Origin: Marsupella aquatica
Lineage: Eukaryota > Marchantiophyta
Length of the DNA: 64,000 nt
Direction of reading: 5' to 3'
NCBI GenBank assembly: GCA_973895155.1
Contig: OZ316898.1
Location: 11,656,001-11,720,000, forward strand
Shown: positions 59,027-64,000 of the stretch, in pieces
Position numbering within the stretch: position 1 is the stretch's first letter
Layout: each line of letters opens with the position of its first letter
The notes under the pieces: generated by a model
The model's database searches: none
What the model saw: the letters and a program-made list of their open reading frames with translations, nothing else
Told to the model about the DNA's origin: nothing
Program-made: the position numbers and the translations under genes

Positions 59027-62000
59027 TACCCTAACAGATCCAAGCTGACCTCAAAATTTAAAACAACTTTGCCCAATTTTAATTTCATTTCTATTAATAA
59101 AAATGGAACCAATTTCCTAATTTTTTGGCACCAAACAAATTTTGCCTTTCGGTAGAGTCCAATTGATAGGAAAATGGTTGTTTGGCAACAAACAAATTTT
59201 GCCTTTTCGTAGAGTCCAATTGATAGAAAAATGGTTGGAAATTAAAGCTCAATGTTACGAACACATCCCAACTAGACCCACATACTGGTTAATTGAATAT
59301 AATTAGCTTTTCTTGCATATGCTCTCTGTTGACCTCAATTAAAGGCCAATCGATCGTGTGGCTAGGTCAAAGTACTCTTACTAGCAAATCTATAGTGGCC
59401 TGTAGAATCCAAATTACCCCGGCCCGCTGGAATTCATATAGAGCTCTAGCTACAATCATGTTTCGAGACAGCGAAACTAATTACAGTCCATGAAACATTT
59501 CTACAAAGTCTTCCCAATATTTAAGAAGGAAACTCACAATTTCCGAAGATATATGTAGACCGTACCGCTAATTTTCTAAAGCCATTATGGATCACCTGAT
59601 TAATCTGATATGAGTTCTTGAGACGAGCGGGGTCAGCAGACCATAGCTTCCCTCTACTTCGATAAGCTTTTGATCTTGCAACCGGCCACCTTTGACAACG
59701 CCCCTGTACCAGCGGTAAAGTTGTTGACCTTCATAGTTTGGTCCTCTGATGAACGGAAAAGGCCAGAATAATTGCGCTATAGACGATATCTCAAGAGTTA
59801 AGAAAACGAAACAGTATGTTTCGTTAAGAAAATTATATACGGAGTATTGTTAGGGACTACAGGAATCTTCAAGGTACGATTCTCCACTTTAGCAAAAAGG
59901 AACAACATTGAGCATTAGGTAGGTAGGGACAGGAGGGTTGGCAAAGGGAAAGCATTGAAAAATAGGTTGGTAGGGACAAGAGGGCTAGGCACGTTAATTT
60001 TGCTGTGAAGCACTCCAACGGTTAGAGGGGCTAGGTGGCATGGAATGTGCAGGGTTTAGCTTGGGCCCCAATTAGTCCCTTTCAAAAGGAGTGAGGGGGC
60101 TCCAAGGGGTTTGTTTCCCTGGAAGGCCCACATCTAGGCTTTTGGTGGGATATAAATCCAAGTTCGGTGCCTAACTTTACTTTTGTTTCAATCTGCAAGA
60201 GACAGGAGAAAGACTTTAACCTGCAGCCCCCCAAAACAGAGAGACTCTTGAGACTACCCTAGGTTCTCAAAAAGACTTAAATCTACTACTATAATCAGGC
60301 AATCGTGTCATTTTTTGTCCTTCCTCTTATTCCAAAATTCAGTATCGGTGGGAATAAAAACTTTTGGTTAGATATTTTGGGGTATTTTTTGTGTTCGTTC
60401 GATCAGCACTCGCCCTCCTTTGTGAGGCCTCCCACGTCCCGCAATACTGTCCGTCGCTCCGTGGCCTCACTCTATGCCTTGCCAGGCCCCTTGCCTCGTC
60501 TCGCTCTATGCTTGCCTCATGTCAGCCATCAATGTGGGTATAAGGGCCAGCCATCAATGCAATAAGGGTCGGCCATCAAGCCCTTGCAATGCCTGCTCTG
60601 CCTGTACATCAGGTACTGTCCTATGCTCCCCTCCTTGCCTTCCCACGCACCTGACTACCGGCTACAAGGTACTTTTCTGGCCCTCCCAGTCTGGTTCCTC
60701 ATGCAGGACGCTCCTTCCCGACAAGTTTTTTTTAACATATTGTGGATGACTTCCTTTTGAATGCAAATCAACCAGGCCTGTGACCAAAAGAGGTTTGGTC
60801 ACAAAAGCTGAAATGTTACAAATACCCTCTCTTTAATATTGTACACTGTATTTTCCCCAGTATTTTTCAGCATGGTATGGTATGAACCGTATGCACATAA
60901 TAGTATGTGCAGAAAATGATTTGGAGCATTTTCAGGCCCCCATCACAAAGTTCAGCCAATAATGAATGTAGAATAATTAGAAAGCTATTTTCATTTAAAA
61001 ATAATTCATGTAAAATTGTACCCTCACCTCCTTGCCCTCCACGCATGCCTGATTCCTCATGCATGACACTCACCTTGACATCTTTTTCACTTCAAGATCT
61101 TTGCTTCACCTTGACATCTTTTGTGCAACGCACAGGCATTGGACTAGTCATACATACTTAAAAGCCCCCTTCCTTGCCTTGCTGCTCATTTTTGTCTTGT
61201 GCTGAATAGCGTGCTCACAATAAAAGGTGGAGTAGTTAGCACAAAAGGTGGAGCCCAAACCCTTTCCTAGTGAGAACTGAACATATCATGAGAGCTATGG
61301 TACCCCGTAGCTCTTATTAGGCAACTTGTGGTTAATTAAAATGAGAAACTCTCTTATGTGAATGGAAGGGGGCAACCCAGGTCACTCAGACAGTGTGTTT
61401 AAGAGCAGCTTGGATAATTGTAGTTGGTGGATAAGTGCAGGCCGGTTAGGTCATCCCCTAATATTAGAGTTTTCCTTTGAAAATGCACCAAAAAAATCAA
61501 TTGCCATAATTGCATCTTGACCCTCACTAATTGACACATATATAACTGTATTTCTGTCTATTAGTGTGGACATGCATTTATCAGTTACTGGAGAGAGTTC
61601 ACCATTTGCTCTTATATTGGTAAGCGTCAGATATTTTATAGATTGATATACTGACATTTATGTAGCCTCAAAATTTCCATTTGCACAATGGATGCTGGTC
61701 CAGGTTCAATCAAGAATGAAGTGGATGGTCAGTCAGCAAAGCCCATAATTATATGAAAGCTATGGGAAAAGCTGAGAATAATGCTGCATACGAGAGATTG
61801 TCTAGATGTTCTAACTGACTTGAACTTGTTGAATGAGGGACTTGATCTAGAGAGGACTAGTGAGAAGACAGTTCAGCAAAGAGGTTTCTTAAATGAGGGT
61901 CGTGAGTTTTAATAGCTATTAGTCCAGGGGCAGCAGTGCAAGCATGCATGTGTACAAACGGGCCATCAATAGACTCGACAAGTTTCAACAATTCAAGGGT

Positions 62001-62200
62001 AGAATACAATTGTGGCAAACACAGAATTACTGCCAATCAATTGGGTGAACCTTCGAATAAATATATATATTTTAACAGATGTGTTAGGAGGATGGGAGTT
62101 TATACCCAAACTTGACACTGATTAGATTGTACACAGTCTTTCATTGAATCTTTTGAAAGAAGCTAGACACAGGTCTAGACGCCAAAGTGAGGGGGACTGG
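59027..62200. other. Intergenic, no gene recognised
   Basis: Contains a 57-bp tandem duplication at 59127-59240 (GGCAMCAAACAAATTTTGCC units). Around 59.9-60.3 kb is a GC-richer stretch with a possible TATA (GGGATATAAATCC near 60149) that could belong to a long terminal repeat, but no matching second copy is in the window. CACCTTGACATCTTTT is doubled near 61071 and 61108. Confidence 0.4.
59127..59240 (+). repeat. 57-bp tandem duplication
   Basis: Units at 59127 and 59184 share ACAAATTTTGCC, TAGAGTCCAATTGATAG and AAAATGGTTG with few changes. Confidence 0.85.
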
Positions 62201-64000
62201 CCCCAAAAAGGAGGAGCATCCTTTCAACATGAAAATCTCACTCTTGTTCAAGTCAGCTGAAATTAATTGCTTGTGTTGTGGCCATGCAAAGGAGTAAGAA
62301 AGGAGGGGCATGCCATTCTGCCAAAAAAAGGTTCACTTGTTTCCAATTCAGGTGGGGACACTAGTGGTGGACCTTGCCACCCAGCACCCTCACCAATCCC
62401 AGCACCCACACCTAAGTGCCCCTGGTGCCCGAACGCCTCCAAGAAATACCTTGAGCAAGCAACCTAGTGCTCCTTGCACCACCAGCGGCCCTTCCCATAC
62501 GAAGCTGCACTTGCTCTCCAACACGACCGCTACTCAACGGTCCTCACAGTCTGCACAAGCAACCAAGTGTCTCGGTAAGTAACCCTTCAGGATTTAGATC
62601 TCCCTAAGTCTAGCATCTTAACTCAAGTTCAACAGACATTGGTAAGTAGGTTAGCGATAGGTCCTCCCGATGCCATAGACCGGAACCAGAATCGACGCCC
62701 ACTGTTCATCCAGAATAGCTCCTTCCTTGGCGCAGCCCGGGTTCCCCCTCGTACCTATCCATCACCAACTAACCGCCCTGCCCCCAGGACATGCTCATGG
62801 CCCAAGTAGCGTAGCTTGCCCTAAAGCTTGTCCCAACACGCCGGGACCAGAATGGCCCCGATTCTATCAACCAACTCCCGGTTCTCGCCCCACTGATGGT
62901 CTAGGGGCCAAGTGCCCTAACTTGGAGCTCAACCTCCACATTTACTTGGCCTCGCCTCCCTAACGCAAGCTCCCTTGGAAGATTGAACGCGGCTTGGCTG
63001 CTGTTTCGACAGGATTTGGCAAGCGGGCGAGATAACACCAACAAACCTCGAGAACCCATGGCCCCCTTAGACCCATCTGAGCTCAGGAGGACATAGTCCT
63101 TCTTGAAAGATTTTGGAAGTTATTGCCATTTCCATTTGGCGTTTTCTCTTAGTGTCGCGACCGCCGCGGCTCACAACTTCAGCTCACCCTTAGCCCCAAG
63201 GGAGACACCACTCCCCTCATATATGCTTCTCAAAACCTATCACCCCCGGATCAACTTTGGTCCTCAACTTTTTGGTCCTCAACCCGGATCATATCCTGCA
63301 TGTTAGGGCGCGCCACCAATTGGCAACGCCCATAACTTCCTAGTTAGGCGTCCGCAAGCGGAGTGCCTTAGCCCGTTGTGATCAGGCCGACCGAGTGCTC
63401 ATGCCTAGGCCCTCAGATCTCATCACCGCTCAAGGCCCCCGATCAGCCAAACCTGGATTGGGCCATAACTCATGCCCCAAGCGTCCATTGCCCATGGTGT
63501 CAACTCCATTGGCCTTGGGCCCAAGAGGAGCTCTCACTCAAGCCCTCAGAACTCAAAGTCCGTCCGGGGGTTCGGACGGTCGACCTTGAGCCCGGCCCCT
63601 TTCCACTTGACCCGACCAACTCTCAGCTAGTCTAAGTCCTTGGTGTGTGTCACCAGCTTGGCGCCTTGCCTTTGTTAGTGCCACGTCTCATTGCCCACAA
63701 GTCTCCCCATGCTAGTCCTCCCCGGATGGCCTCTCCGGGCCTAAACCATAAGGGAGCTTGGCGTCGGAGTCAACGACGCTGGAGCTAAGTGTTAAGGTAG
63801 TCGAGTTCCGGGACTACACTGTTTTACCTCACAATTGCACTAACATTATTAGAGATATTTGTAAAGTTGAGACAAAGTTTGACAGACAGATTCAGCTAAC
63901 CACGGATGATTAGTCAAAAGGTGTCGATAATTGGAAAGTAAACTACATTGATGGAAGAAGGTTGAGTTAACACTAAACTGAGATGAGTTAGGGGTAAAAT
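62201..64000. other. GC-rich, probably transposon-derived terminal region
   Basis: From about 62.3 to 63.8 kb the base composition is clearly GC-richer than the flanks, with Pro-rich open frames but no recognisable gag, protease, RT, RNase H or integrase motif. This suits a noncoding part of a retrotransposon or an untranslated region of a gene outside the window. TGTTAGGGCGCGCC at 63302 could start an LTR, but there is no second copy or primer-binding site to confirm it. Confidence 0.35.

Noticed and set aside
63299-63320. Possible LTR start (TGTTAGGGC)
   Set aside because: No second copy, primer-binding site, polypurine tract or coding domain in the window.

Overview
This is nuclear DNA from a land plant. 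Genes have GT-AG introns of roughly 90-800 bp, intergenic DNA is AT-rich and full of repeats, and the gene set is plant: a 2-isopropylmalate synthase with a plastid-type leader, a plant-type MED20, the plant GALT-like ADP-glucose phosphorylase, NO VEIN-type GHKL ATPases and a PIF/Harbinger transposase. Compact introns and protein divergence from seed-plant versions suggest a non-seed plant (bryophyte or lycophyte); this is inference, and the species cannot be read from the window.

Layout. 0-3.5 kb is repeat-rich without a recognisable gene. 3.55-7.02 kb is an intronless RELCH-like LisH/coiled-coil/HEAT gene (+). 8.08-12.35 kb is a nine-exon gene (-) of unknown function whose splice phases all agree. 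12.6-15.1 kb is repeats plus a possible small ORF. 15.13-19.96 kb is a twelve-exon 2-isopropylmalate synthase gene (+). 22.36-24.04 kb is ribosomal protein P0 (-, five exons), divergent from MED20 (+, five exons, 24.77-26.84 kb) across about 0.73 kb of shared upstream DNA. 27-30.4 kb is repeats. 30.43-30.70 kb holds a possible 88-residue ORF. 31.47-33.83 kb is a GALT-like/ADP-glucose phosphorylase gene (+, three exons) with an unusual repeat tail. 35.98-40.39 kb and 51.98-56.44 kb are two copies of a NO VEIN-like ATPase gene, about 16.0 kb apart. The first has one 1-nt frameshift. The second has at least four stops and a scrambled segment and is a pseudogene. Between them lie a Harbinger transposase fragment, the last exons of an unknown minus-strand gene, and tandem and palindromic repeats. 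56.4-64 kb is repeats, including a fold-back element and a MITE with TA duplications.

The genes are unrelated housekeeping functions (leucine synthesis, translation, transcription, sugar-nucleotide metabolism, membrane traffic), not a pathway cluster. The active part of the locus is the NO VEIN-like duplication and its repeat-rich interior. No new defence or mobile system could be established. The best candidates for something undescribed are the 14-residue repeat tail on the phosphorylase, the unidentified 544-residue protein, and the palindromic elements at 47.8-48.2 and 57.5-57.8 kb. All gene models come from reading the sequence by eye (splice sites, frame agreement, remembered family features) and have not been checked against databases or transcripts.
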